From positions 186,001 through 250,000 of the forward strand of contig NZ_CAKAKL010000007.1 of assembly GCF_916619195.1 (NCBI RefSeq): a stretch of DNA of 64,000 bases, in the 5' to 3' direction. The DNA comes from Inquilinus sp. Marseille-Q2685. GTDB taxonomy: Bacteria; Pseudomonadota; Alphaproteobacteria; DSM-16000; Inquilinaceae. A model generated the notes under the pieces. It worked only from the letters and a program-made list of their open reading frames with translations. It made no database searches and was not told the origin of the DNA. The translations under genes and the position numbers were made by a program. Below, one piece after another: positions 17,337 to 27,477 of the stretch (the stretch's first letter is position 1; every line of letters begins with the position of its first letter).

Positions 17337-18392
17337 ATGACCGAGCCCATTCCCGTCTTCGACGGCCACAACGACGTCCTGCTGCGTCTCCTGAAGTCCC
17401 ACGCGGCCTCGGCCGAGACCGCCTTCATCGAGGGCACGGCGACCGGCCATCTCGACCTGCCGCGGGCGCGCCAGGGCGGCTTCGTCGGCGGCATGTTCGC
17501 GATCTTCCCGCCGTCGCCGCACTCCTCCGGCTCGATCGACCGGATGCAGGGCGGCGCCTACGCCGTGCCGCTGCCGCCGGAGCTCGGCCTGGCCGAGGCG
17601 CAGGCCTCGACCACGGCGATGGCGTCGATCCTGCTGCGGCTGGAGCGGGCCGGGGGCCTCAGCGTCTGCCGCAGCGTCGCCGAGATCCGCGCCGCGATCG
17701 CGCAGGACTTGCTGGCCGCGGTATTCCACATCGAAGGCTGCGAGGCGGTCGACACCGATTTCCGCATGCTCGACCTGCTCTGCGCTGCCGGGCTGCGCTC
17801 GCTCGGCATCGTCTGGAGCCGGCCGAACGCCTTCGGCCACGGCGTGCCCTTCACCTTCCCGAGCACGCCCGACACCGGGCCGGGCCTGACCGATGCCGGG
17901 CGCGATCTGGTGCGGCTGTGCAACGAGCGCCGCATCCTGATCGACCTGTCGCATCTGAACGAGAAGGGCTTCTGGGACGTGGCGGAGCTGTCGACGGCGC
18001 CGCTGGTCGCGACCCATTCCAACGCCCATTCGGTCTGCCCGCATGCGCGCAACCTGACCGACCGGCAGCTCGACGCGATCCGCGAGAGCGGCGGCATGGT
18101 CGGCCTCAACTTCGCCACCGCCTTCCTGCGGCCGGACGGGTCGATGAACGCCGACACCGACCTCGAGGTCATGGTCCGGCACGTCGATGCGCTGATCGAG
18201 CGGCTGGGCGAGGACGGGGTCGGCATGGGCTCTGACTACGACGGCGCCACGGTGCCGGCGGCGATCAAGGACGCGGCCGGCCTGCCGCGCCTGTTCGAGG
18301 CGCTGCGCGCCCATGGCTATGACGACGCCCTGCTGCGCAAGCTCGGCACCGAGAACTGGTTCGGGGTGCTGGAACGGACCTGGGGCGGCTGA
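17337..18392 (+). CDS. Membrane-dipeptidase family (peptidase M19) hydrolase
   Basis: A 351-residue zinc hydrolase of the renal-dipeptidase family. The N-terminal metal motif is [11 protein letters not shown] (HxD). Other conserved parts are HIEGCEAVD (bridging Glu), [31 protein letters not shown] and [15 protein letters not shown]. Family members cleave dipeptides, including D-amino-acid ones, and some act on beta-lactams. There is no signal peptide, so the bacterial protein is probably cytosolic. ATG 17337 was chosen because conserved sequence starts directly after it. Confidence 0.9.
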   Translation: MTEPIPVFDGHNDVLLRLLKSHAASAETAFIEGTATGHLDLPRARQGGFVGGMFAIFPPSPHSSGSIDRMQGGAYAVPLPPELGLAEAQASTTAMASILLRLERAGGLSVCRSVAEIRAAIAQDLLAAVFHIEGCEAVDTDFRMLDLLCAAGLRSLGIVWSRPNAFGHGVPFTFPSTPDTGPGLTDAGRDLVRLCNERRILIDLSHLNEKGFWDVAELSTAPLVATHSNAHSVCPHARNLTDRQLDAIRESGGMVGLNFATAFLRPDGSMNADTDLEVMVRHVDALIERLGEDGVGMGSDYDGATVPAAIKDAAGLPRLFEALRAHGYDDALLRKLGTENWFGVLERTWGG

Positions 18393-18417
18393 CGGCGATG
18401 TCGGAAGACCGGCCATC

Positions 18418-19374
<957 letters not shown>

Positions 19375-19384
19375 GCCGATCAGC

Positions 19385-20323
19385 TCATCTGTGGCCGGTC
19401 CCCTGGCCCGGAGGCACGGCGTCCGGCGCCAGGACCAGCTCCGCGTCGTCGACGACGTAGCGGACATAGCGATAGTCGCGGATGAAGCTGATCCGCCCAT
19501 CCGTCCATTCCAGCCACATCAGGTAGCTGGGCTTCGCCGCCTGGGCATCCTCCCAGACCGCGATCACCTCACGGCCATCGAGCCAGGCGGGGGCGAGCCG
19601 GACCGGGGCGCTTCGCGCATAGACGCCGAAGAACATGCCGACATCCGCGGCGCCGGCGCGCGGCGGATGCAACGACTGGATCAATCGCACGTCGTCGGCC
19701 AGCATCGCGCGCAGCCCTTCCCAGTCGCGCCGGTTGAACAGGGCGACATAGCGGGCCGCGGCGGGTGACGGTACGCGCGGCGCGGGCTGGGCCGGCGCCC
19801 TGGCGTTGATGACCTTGAGCCGGGCTCGCCCGCGGGCGAGATGAGCCTTCACCGCGTTGACCGTGAGGTCGAGCAGGACGGCGATCTCCTCCAGGGACTG
19901 GTCGAGCACGTCCTTGAGGATCACCACGCTGCGTTGCACGGCCGGAAGCTCCACGAACCGCGACACCGCAGTGTCGACCGCTTCCTGCCGCATCAGCACC
20001 TCCATGGGATCCGGGCTCTCGGGATCGGCGACCTCATGCGCCGCCTCGATCGGCTCGGCCGCGCGGATCGTACGGCTGCGCAGCAGGTCCAGCGCGCGGT
20101 TGTGGGCGATCCGGAACAGCCAGGCGCGCAGCGGCGGAACTTCCTGCAAATCATCCAGGGCGACGAGGGCTCGGGCGAAGGCGTCCTGCACCACGTCCTC
20201 GCCGTCGATCACCGAGCCCATCAGGCGCGCGCAGTAGCGGTGCAGTTCCGGCCGCAGCTCGCCGGCCAGCGCCAGGAGCTGTGCCTGGCGCGCCGTCGGT
20301 GACGGGGATTGACCTTCGCTCAA
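19385..20323 (-). CDS. ECF sigma factor with SnoaL-like C-terminal domain
   Basis: A 312-residue sigma-70-family protein. Region 2 (ELRPELHRYCARLMGSVIDGEDVVQDAFARAL...PLRAWLFRIAHNRALDLLRS) and region 4 (VELPAVQRSVVILKDVLDQSLEEIAVLLDLTVNAVKAHLARGRARL) are clear. A C-terminal ~115-residue SnoaL/NTF2-like domain (AARYVALFNRRDWEGLRAMLADDVRLI...) follows. In related ECF groups this tail replaces an anti-sigma factor and senses or restrains the sigma. The start is TTG at 20321-20323, overlapping the stop of the upstream SDR (TTGA), with a GAGAGGGAG ribosome site. Confidence 0.87.
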   Translation of the reverse strand: MSEGQSPSPTARQAQLLALAGELRPELHRYCARLMGSVIDGEDVVQDAFARALVALDDLQEVPPLRAWLFRIAHNRALDLLRSRTIRAAEPIEAAHEVADPESPDPMEVLMRQEAVDTAVSRFVELPAVQRSVVILKDVLDQSLEEIAVLLDLTVNAVKAHLARGRARLKVINARAPAQPAPRVPSPAAARYVALFNRRDWEGLRAMLADDVRLIQSLHPPRAGAADVGMFFGVYARSAPVRLAPAWLDGREVIAVWEDAQAAKPSYLMWLEWTDGRISFIRDYRYVRYVVDDAELVLAPDAVPPGQGTGHR

Positions 20324-21078
20324 GCCGTCTCCCTCTCGAGAACGGTGATTCCTGTATCGCCTTTCAGACCGAAGGCGAAGTCCGTGGCGTATTGTTGATC
20401 GTCCAGCACCGCGACCACGTGGTCGCCGAACTGGCGGGGCGGCATCGGCGTGCCGAACCGCGCCAGGTACTCTTCAATCCCGATGCCCAAGGCGCGTGCG
20501 TAGGCGTCGGAAGCCTCGTCGCCGACGCCGGTGCCGGCAACCATCTGCCGCGGCACGATCGCCTGGAAGCGGATCCCGAGGCCCTGCTGCTCCGAAACGC
20601 GGTTGGCGTAGCTGGCCATGAACCAGAGCATGCGCTTGGCGCCGCCGTAGCCGCCCGACATCGGTGATCCGCTCACGGCCGCGCCGCTCGACACCACCAG
20701 GACGCGGCTTCCGGGTCTGAGCGGTAGGCCGAGCGCCGCCTGCAGCCAATACAGCCCGGCCTTGACGTCGGTCTCCCAGGGTGCGGTGAAATCCTCCCAG
20801 CTCAGCTGGTCCAAGCGACCCATCCGCGGCTTCGCACCGGCGTTCAGCACCAGGATCTCGGGGTGGGTTTCGGCGAGGATGCGCCGGGCGGCACCCTCGT
20901 CGGTGACGTCGGCCGGAATCACGGCGACGCCGAGCCGCCGCTCCACCGCTGCGAGCGCGGCCTGGCCGCGTGCCACGACGGTCACCTTGGCGCCTTGATC
21001 AACCAAGGCCTCGACGAGCCCGAGGCCCAGGCCTCGGCTGCCGCCGGTCACCACGATGGTCTTGTCCCTGAGGCCCAT
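20320..21078 (-). CDS. Short-chain dehydrogenase/reductase (SDR)
   Basis: A 252-residue SDR with TGGSRGLG cofactor glycines near residue 11, NAG(A), Ser (VSSGA) and the YGGAK catalytic motif. The C-terminus has a longer loop than classical SDRs. It is translationally coupled to the downstream ECF sigma gene (four-base overlap), a pairing that suggests the sigma and this reductase share a physiological role. It is divergent from the FecI-like sigma gene and so shares the 185-base control region at 21079-21263. Confidence 0.85.
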   Translation of the reverse strand: MGLRDKTIVVTGGSRGLGLGLVEALVDQGAKVTVVARGQAALAAVERRLGVAVIPADVTDEGAARRILAETHPEILVLNAGAKPRMGRLDQLSWEDFTAPWETDVKAGLYWLQAALGLPLRPGSRVLVVSSGAAVSGSPMSGGYGGAKRMLWFMASYANRVSEQQGLGIRFQAIVPRQMVAGTGVGDEASDAYARALGIGIEEYLARFGTPMPPRQFGDHVVAVLDDQQYATDFAFGLKGDTGITVLERETA

Positions 21079-21263
21079 AGGCCTGCTCCTGTGCTCGGGT
21101 TCGCTGAGATTAGGACGTTCGAGCACGCGAAAAAGAGTCACCCGTGGCAGAAGGGTCACCTGGCCTTATTCTTCCTCCGCACTGCGCAATCCGTAATTGC
21201 GAATGATTTGCATTTGAAATAAGGTCGCGCCGGTCTCGTTTCGGAGGTGGAATCAGGGTCGGA
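21079..21263. promoter_or_regulatory. Divergent control region with Fur-like inverted repeat
   Basis: The AT-rich stretch at 21190-21225 contains TGCGAAT-G-ATTTGCA at 21198-21212, an inverted repeat of two 7-base halves around one base with one mismatch. This 7-1-7 layout is that of Fur boxes, which fits iron control of the downstream sigma/sensor/receptor genes. The likely ribosome site of the sigma gene is the AGGG or GGAGG close to the ATG at 21264. No match to a defined alphaproteobacterial Fur consensus was established here. Confidence 0.5.
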
Positions 21264-21779
21264 ATGGCCGAGCAGGATCGGTCCTCGCTGCTGGCGCTGC
21301 TGACGCGCCATTACCAGGAGCTGCTGCGCCATCTGACCCGTCGGCTGGGCAGCGCCAGCGCGGCGGCGGACGTGGCCCAGGACACCTGGCTGCGGCTGCG
21401 CCGGGCCGAGACGGTGCCGGAGCTGCAGAACCCCCAGGCCTATCTGTTCCGCATCGCCGACAACCTGGCGCGCGACCGGCTGCGCAGCGACGCCGCCCGC
21501 GCCCGCACGCTGCTGCCGGCCGAGCTCGGCGACGACCGCCCTTCCGATGCGCCGGGGGCGGAGTCGGTGCTGGACCACCGTCAGCGGCTGCAGGTCCTGG
21601 AACGCGCGGTGGCCGAGCTGCCGCCGAAATGCCGGGAGGTGTTCCTGCTGCACAAGTTCGACGGGCTGGGCCATGGCGAGATCGCCGCCCGGCTCGGCAT
21701 CTCGCGGAGCATGGTGGAGAAGCATGTGATGAAGGCCCTGGCCCATTGCCGCGACCGCATGCGCGACCTGCTCGACTGA
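21264..21779 (+). CDS. FecI-like ECF sigma factor
   Basis: A 171-residue iron-starvation-type ECF sigma factor. Region 2 reads YQELLRHLTRRLGSASAAADVAQDTWLRLRR..PQAYLFRIADNLARDRLR, and region 4 reads AVAELPPKCREVFLLHKFDGLGHGEIAARLGISRSMVEKHVMKAL, both characteristic of the FecI group. It lies directly upstream of a FecR-like sensor and a TonB receptor with an STN domain, the classic cell-surface signalling module. In that module FecR relays receptor occupancy to free the sigma, which activates the receptor operon. A Fur-like box lies upstream. Confidence 0.93.
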   Translation: MAEQDRSSLLALLTRHYQELLRHLTRRLGSASAAADVAQDTWLRLRRAETVPELQNPQAYLFRIADNLARDRLRSDAARARTLLPAELGDDRPSDAPGAESVLDHRQRLQVLERAVAELPPKCREVFLLHKFDGLGHGEIAARLGISRSMVEKHVMKALAHCRDRMRDLLD

Positions 21780-21847
21780 TGGAAGGTGAGGGAAGGGCCT
21801 GGCGGATTCGTCATTCCTGACGGGGACCGCCGCGAACGACCGAAGAC

Positions 21848-22798
21848 ATGACCATGGATCTCCAGCCAGACGCCCGGGACCAGGCCCTTCAATGGTTCGT
21901 CCGGATCAACTCCGGCGAGGCCTCGGCCGCGGACCGCGCGGACTTCGAGGCCTGGCTGGCCGCCGATCCGGCGCATGGCCGCGAGATCGACGCCCTGACC
22001 GGGCTGTGGACGGATCTCGGCCGCATCCCGGACCCGCGGCCGCGTCCCGTGCCGCGCGTGAGGGCGCCGCTGTTCGGCCGCCGCCGGATCCTGGCCGGCG
22101 GCCTGGCCTTCGCCGGGCTCGGCGGCGTGGTCGCCATGACCGGCCTGCCGCCGGCCCTGACCAGCGACATCTGGACCGGCACCGGCGAGCTGCGCACGGT
22201 GACGCTGGCGGACGGGACACGGGTCGATCTGGATGCCGGCTCGGCCCTGTCCCTGGCCTTCTCGGATTCGATGCGCGAAGTCTCGCTCGACCGGGGCCGG
22301 GCGCTGTTCACGGTGGCGAAGGATGCGGCGCGGCCGTTCCGGGTCGCCGCCGGGCCGGGGCGCAGCACCGCCCTCGGCACCCAGTTCGTGGTCCATCGCT
22401 GGGCCGACGACGTCACGGTGGCGGTGACGGAGAGCGCCGTCTCGGTCGCCGCGCCCGGTGCCGGCGGCACGGCGGAGGCCCGGGTCGCCGCCGGCGAGCA
22501 GGTATCCTACGGCCCGGCCGGGCTCGGCGCCGTGCGGAAGGCGGACGGCCAGGTCGAGACGGCCTGGCGGCGCGGCAAGCTGGTGTTCGAGGACCGGCCG
22601 CTGCGCCAGGTGGTGGCGGAGCTCGGGCGCTACCGCAGCGGGTCGATCGCGATGACCGACGGGGCTCTCGCCGAGCTGCGGGTCAGCGGCATCTTCGACG
22701 TGAGCGACCCGGATGCGGCGCTCGACGCCATCACCCGCACCCTGCCGGTGCGCGTGGTGTCGCTGACCCGCTATCTGGTGGTTCTTCGGCCGGCCTGA
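21848..22798 (+). CDS. FecR-like transmembrane sensor (sigma regulator)
   Basis: A 316-residue sensor with three parts. The N-terminal cytoplasmic DUF4880 domain (ALQWFVRINSGEASAADRADFEAWLAADPAHGREIDALTGLW) is followed by a single membrane segment near residues 80-105 (RRRILAGGLAFAGLGGVVAM). The periplasmic FecR domain (ELRTVTLADGTRVDLDAGSALSLAFSDSMREVSLDRGRALFTVAKD) and a C-terminal STN-like lobe (AELRVSGIFDVSDPDAALDAITRTLPVRV) complete it. It should receive the signal from the receptor's STN domain and control the sigma factor encoded 68 bases upstream. Confidence 0.9.
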   Translation: MTMDLQPDARDQALQWFVRINSGEASAADRADFEAWLAADPAHGREIDALTGLWTDLGRIPDPRPRPVPRVRAPLFGRRRILAGGLAFAGLGGVVAMTGLPPALTSDIWTGTGELRTVTLADGTRVDLDAGSALSLAFSDSMREVSLDRGRALFTVAKDAARPFRVAAGPGRSTALGTQFVVHRWADDVTVAVTESAVSVAAPGAGGTAEARVAAGEQVSYGPAGLGAVRKADGQVETAWRRGKLVFEDRPLRQVVAELGRYRSGSIAMTDGALAELRVSGIFDVSDPDAALDAITRTLPVRVVSLTRYLVVLRPA

Positions 22799-22902
22799 AC
22801 TTTTTTCGCCGGGCGAGGTGAGGGGACGTCGCCGCCGATCCGTCATCTCGGCGAGGGGCGACGCGATTGCGTCTCACTCCTAACTCGGACGCGACGCGTG
22901 GG

Positions 22903-25398
22903 ATGATGATGCAGAGTGATCGGACGGCCTTGCCGGGCAGGGCGCGCAGGATGTCGGCCCGGGACCGTGGAGTTCGCAGGATCGCCTCAGCCGTCCCCAT
23001 GCGGCCGAGGCGATCCTGCCTGGCTGCGGTGCTGCTGGCGTGCACGGCGCTGGCGCCCGCCGCGGCCTTCGGCCAGGCGGAGACAGAGGTGGCGCAGGCG
23101 GCGCCGGCCACGCGCTTCGACATCCCGGCCGGGCCGCTGGCCGCCGCCCTGGCGCAGTTCGGCGACGCCGCCGGGCTGCAACTGCTGTATCCGGCGGATC
23201 TGGCGCGCGGCCTGACCTCGCCCGGTGTCACCGGCGCGATGTCGCGCAACGAGGCGCTGCGCCGCCTGCTGTCCGGCACCGGCCTGACCTGGCGCTTCAC
23301 CGGTGCCGACACGGTGACGCTGGAGCGGGTGCCGGGCGGCGACGCGGCCGGGGGCGGGCTGGCGCTCGATCCGATCGTCGTCACCGGCGCCGGCGGCAAT
23401 GCCTGGGGCCCGGTCGACGGCTATGTCGCCGAGCGCAGCGCCACCGGCAGCAAGACCGACACGCCGCTCCTGGAGACCCCGGCCTCGGTCTCGGTGGTCG
23501 GCCGGCCGCAGATGGAGGACCAGGCGATCCGCACGGTCGACGAGGCGCTGCGCTACTCTCCCGGCATCCGCACCCAGCCCTACGGCACCGACACCCGCTT
23601 CGACTGGTTCTTCATCCGCGGCTTTCCCGCCTATCAGGACGGCCTGTTCCGCGACGGGCTGTCGCTGTTCTCGACCGCGCTGGCCGGCTGGCGCGCCGAG
23701 CCCTACGGGCTCGAGCGGATCGAGATGCTGCGCGGCCCGTCCTCCTTCCTCTATGGCGGCGGCTCGCCCGGCGGCCTGGTCAACTTGGTGACCAAGCGGC
23801 CGCCGGAGGAGACGCTGCGCTCGGCCGAGGCCGGCATCAACGAATACGGCCGCGCCTATGGCGCCTTCGACATCGGCGGACCGCTGGACGACGACGGCGA
23901 ATGGTTCTACCGCCTGACCGCGCTGGTCCATTCCGGCGGCACCGAGACCGAGAAGGCCGAGGATTTCCGCGGCTTCATCGCCCCCAGCCTGACCTGGAAG
24001 CCGAACGAGGACACGACGCTGACCATCCTGGCCAGCTACCAGCATGACGACCTGAACCAGGCCGCGGGCTTTTTGCCCTATGTCGGCACGGTGAAGCGGG
24101 CCAGCTATGGCCGCATCCCGCGCGACCTGTTCACCAGCGAGCCGGGCTACGACAAGTTCGTCCGCAACCAGGCGATGATCGGCTATCAGCTGGAGCATCG
24201 CTTCGACGACACCTGGACTGTGCGGCAGAATTTCCGCTTCGCCCATCTCGACCTCTACAACGACGGCATGTTCGGCGTCGGCTATGCCGATGCGGCCCAG
24301 ACCCAGCTGGCGCGCCTCAACTACCGGACCCGGCCCGAGGTCAACTTCGTCACCGTCGACAACCAGGCCGAGGCGAAATTCGACACCGGGCCGCTTCAGC
24401 ACACCATGCTGTTCGGGCTGGACTACAAGCGCTACCAGATCGACGACGACCAGGCGTCCGGCCCGGCCGCGCCGCTCGATATCGCCCATCCGCATTACGG
24501 CCAGTGGCCCGGCCCGGCGTCGCGCTACATCCTGAACCGGCAGGTGATGAGCCAGATCGGGGTCTATGTGCAGGACCAGATCAGCTGGGACGACCGCTGG
24601 TTCCTGACCGCGACCGGCCGCTACGACTGGGTGTCCTCCGACATCGACAACCACCTGACCGGTGCCAGCACCAGCTCCGACGACGGCGCCTTCACCGGCC
24701 GGATCGCGCTGCTCTACAAGTCGGATCTCGGCCTCGCCCCCTATGTCAGCTACGCCACCTTCTTCAACCCGGTGGTGGGCACGAATGTCTACGGCCAGCC
24801 CTTCAAGCCCGAGAGCGGCAACCAGGTCGAGCTCGGGGTGAAATACCAGCCGGAGGGCATGCGCAGCTTCGTCACCGCCGCCGTGTTCGACCTGCGGCGC
24901 GAGAACGTCACCACCACCGACCCGGACAACATCCTGAACCAGGTGCAGACCGGCGAGGTGCGGTCCCGCGGTGTGGAGCTGGAGGCGACCGCCAGCCTGG
25001 CGGAGGGGCTGGAGCTGATCGCCTCCTACACCCGCTACGACCTCGAGGTCACCAAGAGCAACGACGTCAACAAGGGGAAAGTGCCGATCGGCGTGCCGCA
25101 GGAGCTCGGCTCCCTGTGGCTCGACTACAAGGTCCTGCATGGCCAATTCGAGGGTGTCGGCCTCGGGGGCGGCGTGCGTTATGTCGGCGCCAGCTGGGCC
25201 GACGCCGCCAACACGCTGAAGGTGCCGGCCTCCACCGTGTTCGATGCGGCGGTCAGCTACGGCCGCGACAACTGGCGAGTGGCGCTGAACGCCTCCAACC
25301 TGTTCGACCGCACCTATGTCGCCGGCTGCAACGGCCCGACCGCCTGCTACTACGGCGACGGTCGCACGGTGAAGCTGACGCTGGGCTACAACTGGTGA
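22903..25398 (+). CDS. TonB-dependent siderophore receptor with STN signalling domain
   Basis: An outer-membrane receptor of about 831 residues. Parts in order are a signal peptide (MRPRRSCLAAVLLACTALAPAAAFG), an STN domain (TRFDIPAGPLAAALAQFGDAAGLQLLY), a TonB-box-like LDPIVVTG, a plug (LLETPASVSVVGRPQMED..PYGLERIEMLRGPSSFLYGG), and a beta-barrel ending in the C-terminal aromatic residue (KLTLGYNW). It is closest in type to ferrichrome/pyoverdine-class receptors (FhuA/FpvA). The start is uncertain: ATG 22903 is given, but ATG 22999 would put the signal peptide at the very N-terminus. The stop overlaps the following binding-protein gene. Confidence 0.93.
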   Translation: MMMQSDRTALPGRARRMSARDRGVRRIASAVPMRPRRSCLAAVLLACTALAPAAAFGQAETEVAQAAPATRFDIPAGPLAAALAQFGDAAGLQLLYPADLARGLTSPGVTGAMSRNEALRRLLSGTGLTWRFTGADTVTLERVPGGDAAGGGLALDPIVVTGAGGNAWGPVDGYVAERSATGSKTDTPLLETPASVSVVGRPQMEDQAIRTVDEALRYSPGIRTQPYGTDTRFDWFFIRGFPAYQDGLFRDGLSLFSTALAGWRAEPYGLERIEMLRGPSSFLYGGGSPGGLVNLVTKRPPEETLRSAEAGINEYGRAYGAFDIGGPLDDDGEWFYRLTALVHSGGTETEKAEDFRGFIAPSLTWKPNEDTTLTILASYQHDDLNQAAGFLPYVGTVKRASYGRIPRDLFTSEPGYDKFVRNQAMIGYQLEHRFDDTWTVRQNFRFAHLDLYNDGMFGVGYADAAQTQLARLNYRTRPEVNFVTVDNQAEAKFDTGPLQHTMLFGLDYKRYQIDDDQASGPAAPLDIAHPHYGQWPGPASRYILNRQVMSQIGVYVQDQISWDDRWFLTATGRYDWVSSDIDNHLTGASTSSDDGAFTGRIALLYKSDLGLAPYVSYATFFNPVVGTNVYGQPFKPESGNQVELGVKYQPEGMRSFVTAAVFDLRRENVTTTDPDNILNQVQTGEVRSRGVELEATASLAEGLELIASYTRYDLEVTKSNDVNKGKVPIGVPQELGSLWLDYKVLHGQFEGVGLGGGVRYVGASWADAANTLKVPASTVFDAAVSYGRDNWRVALNASNLFDRTYVAGCNGPTACYYGDGRTVKLTLGYNW

Positions 25399-26501
25399 GG
25401 CGCGGGGCGCTCTGGGTCCTGCTGCTGGCCCTGGCCGCGGCGCTGCCGGCCCGCGCCGAGTGGCCGCGGACGGTCACCGACATCCTGGGCCGGACGGTGA
25501 CGATCGGGCACGAGCCGCGGCGCATCCTCCTCGCCGAGGGCTTCCAGCTGATCGCGCTGGCGCTGATCGATCCCGACCCCGTGTCGCGGCTGGCCGGCTG
25601 GGGCGGCGACCTGGAGAAGCAGGATCCGGCGACCTACGCCCTGTTCAAGGCGCGCTTCCCGGCAGTGGCGGAAGTACCCGTGGTCGGGCTCGGCAGCGGC
25701 GAGACCTTCTCGATGGAGAAGGCGCTGGCGGTGGCGCCCGATCTCGCGATCTTCAGCGCCTGGCAGGCGGCGGCGACCAGCCCCGAGGCCGTGGCCAAGC
25801 CCTTCGAGCAGGCCGGCATCCCGGTGATCTTCGTCGACTTCTACCAATCGCCGCTGACGCACACGGCGCCGAGCTTGCGGCTGCTCGGCCGGGCGCTGGG
25901 GCGGGAGGCGGCGGCGGAGGCCTTCATCGCCTTCAGCGAGGACCGGCTGCGCCGGATCCACGACCGCATGGCCGACGCCGGCCCGGGGCCGCGGGTGATG
26001 CTGCACGCCTATCCCGGCCTGTGGCCCTGCTGCTGGTCGGCCGGCAGCGGCAGCCTGGGCGAGGTCATCACGCTGCTCGGCGGCCGCAACATCGGCGCCG
26101 AGCGGTTCCCGACCCCGAATGGCGGCCAGTTGGACCCGGAATACGTGCTGGCGGCGGACCCCGAGGTCTACATCGCCACTGGCCTGTCGCAGTTCGATCA
26201 GCCCGGCAGCATCAGCATCGGCAGCGGCGTGGAGGCGGCGACGGCGCGCGGCCGGCTGCGGACGGTGGCGGCTGAGCCCGGCCTGGCCGGACTGTCGGCG
26301 ATGCGGCAGGGCCGGGTGCATGCGCTGTGGAACTTCTTCAACGGCGGCCCGCTCAGCATCGTCGGCATCGAGGCGATGGCGCGCTGGATCCGCCCGGAGC
26401 TGTTCGGCGATCTCGACCCGGCGAGGACGCTGGCGGAGATCAACCACCGCTTCCTGGCGGTGCCCTTCACCGGCACCTACTGGGTCAGCCTCCACCCCTG
26501 A
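25395..26501 (+). CDS. Periplasmic iron-siderophore/cobalamin-type ABC binding protein
   Basis: A 368-residue class III (helical-backbone) binding protein. The start is GTG at 25395, overlapping the receptor stop. The N-terminus VRRGALWVLLLALAAALPARA is a signal peptide, and the mature region (TVTDILGRTVTIGHEPRRILLAEGFQLIALALI...) is the FecB/BtuF pattern. A proline/cysteine-rich segment (GLWPCCWSAGSGS) is unusual. It should pick up the ligand released by the TonB receptor. No FecCD-type permease or ATPase gene is adjacent; the next ABC genes are an exporter-fold pair about 2 kb downstream. Confidence 0.88.
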   Translation: MRRGALWVLLLALAAALPARAEWPRTVTDILGRTVTIGHEPRRILLAEGFQLIALALIDPDPVSRLAGWGGDLEKQDPATYALFKARFPAVAEVPVVGLGSGETFSMEKALAVAPDLAIFSAWQAAATSPEAVAKPFEQAGIPVIFVDFYQSPLTHTAPSLRLLGRALGREAAAEAFIAFSEDRLRRIHDRMADAGPGPRVMLHAYPGLWPCCWSAGSGSLGEVITLLGGRNIGAERFPTPNGGQLDPEYVLAADPEVYIATGLSQFDQPGSISIGSGVEAATARGRLRTVAAEPGLAGLSAMRQGRVHALWNFFNGGPLSIVGIEAMARWIRPELFGDLDPARTLAEINHRFLAVPFTGTYWVSLHP

Positions 26502-26592
26502 CCTCCGCCCTCTCGAGACGCGCGATCATCGACCCCTCCCGCAATCGTCGTTTCCATGATACTGGCGGCCCTGCGCTTCACGGGAAAGCCTC

Positions 26593-27462
26593 ATGACGGA
26601 TATCGATCGGTATCGCGCCGCGATCCTTCGCGCCGCTCCGGACCTTGCCGCGTCGGACTTCCGGCTGCTGGCGGAAAGCTGGGATTCGACGGCGGTCGAG
26701 GCCGACGGCCGGCTGGTCTTCAAGTTCCCGCGCAACGAGGCGGCGGCGCGGCGGCTGCGCAAGGAGGCGACGCTGCTGGCCGTGATCCGGCCCGCAGTGT
26801 CGCTGCCGGTTCCCGACCTTGTGCTCGAGGAGGGGCCGCCCCTGTTCTCCCGGCACTCCAAGATCCCTGGTGAGCATCTGCTGACGGAGCATTACGCCGA
26901 GCTTCCCGAGGAAGCCCGGCGGCGGCTCGCCGAGGATCTGGCGGGGTTCTACGCCGAGCTGCACGGGCTGGATCTCGACAGGATGGCGGCGGCCGGCGCC
27001 GAGCCCGAGGCCTGGGGGGCGGCGGAGGAGATCGGTGCGAAGGCCCTGCCGGCGCTGAAGCCGGAGCTGCGCCAGACGGCGCAGCGGCTCCTCGCGGCCT
27101 ATGGCCGGCTGCCACCCGATCCGCACGGGACGATCTACGGCTTCTTCGACGGGCATGGCTGGAACATGGCGTTCGACCACGACCGGCAGCGGCTCAACGG
27201 CATCTACGACTTCGCGGATTCCGGCATCGGGCCGCTGCACCAGGAGTTCATCTACTCGAGCTTCGTCTCGCCCGACCTCACCGCCCGGGTCGTGGCGGCC
27301 TATGAGCAGCTGACCGGGCATGCGCTCGACCACCGACGGATCGCCATCCTCACCGGAGTGCATCGCCTGTGGGAGCTGGGCGAGCTCGCCGATGATCCCG
27401 AGCATGGGCCGATGATGGTCCGCAGCTTCGCGGGCTGGGCCGGGACGGCAGAGCGCTTCTAG
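26593..27462 (+). CDS. APH-fold phosphotransferase family protein
   Basis: A 289-residue protein of the aminoglycoside-phosphotransferase/choline-kinase-like fold. The N-lobe Lys is in RLVFKFPRNE, and the catalytic loop reads GFFDGHGWNMAFD with the D-x4-N spacing of HGDxxxxN but without the preceding His-Gly. The metal-binding DFG-like element is IYDFADSGIGP. Substrate unknown; there is no reason to call it an antibiotic-resistance gene. It follows the siderophore-binding protein gene by 91 bases in the same direction. Confidence 0.78.
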   Translation: MTDIDRYRAAILRAAPDLAASDFRLLAESWDSTAVEADGRLVFKFPRNEAAARRLRKEATLLAVIRPAVSLPVPDLVLEEGPPLFSRHSKIPGEHLLTEHYAELPEEARRRLAEDLAGFYAELHGLDLDRMAAAGAEPEAWGAAEEIGAKALPALKPELRQTAQRLLAAYGRLPPDPHGTIYGFFDGHGWNMAFDHDRQRLNGIYDFADSGIGPLHQEFIYSSFVSPDLTARVVAAYEQLTGHALDHRRIAILTGVHRLWELGELADDPEHGPMMVRSFAGWAGTAERF

Positions 27463-27477
27463 GGCTTGCCCGGATGG

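Noticed and set aside
26593-27462. Calling the APH-fold protein an aminoglycoside-resistance gene
   Set aside because: The catalytic loop differs and the fold includes many metabolic kinases; no resistance context is present.
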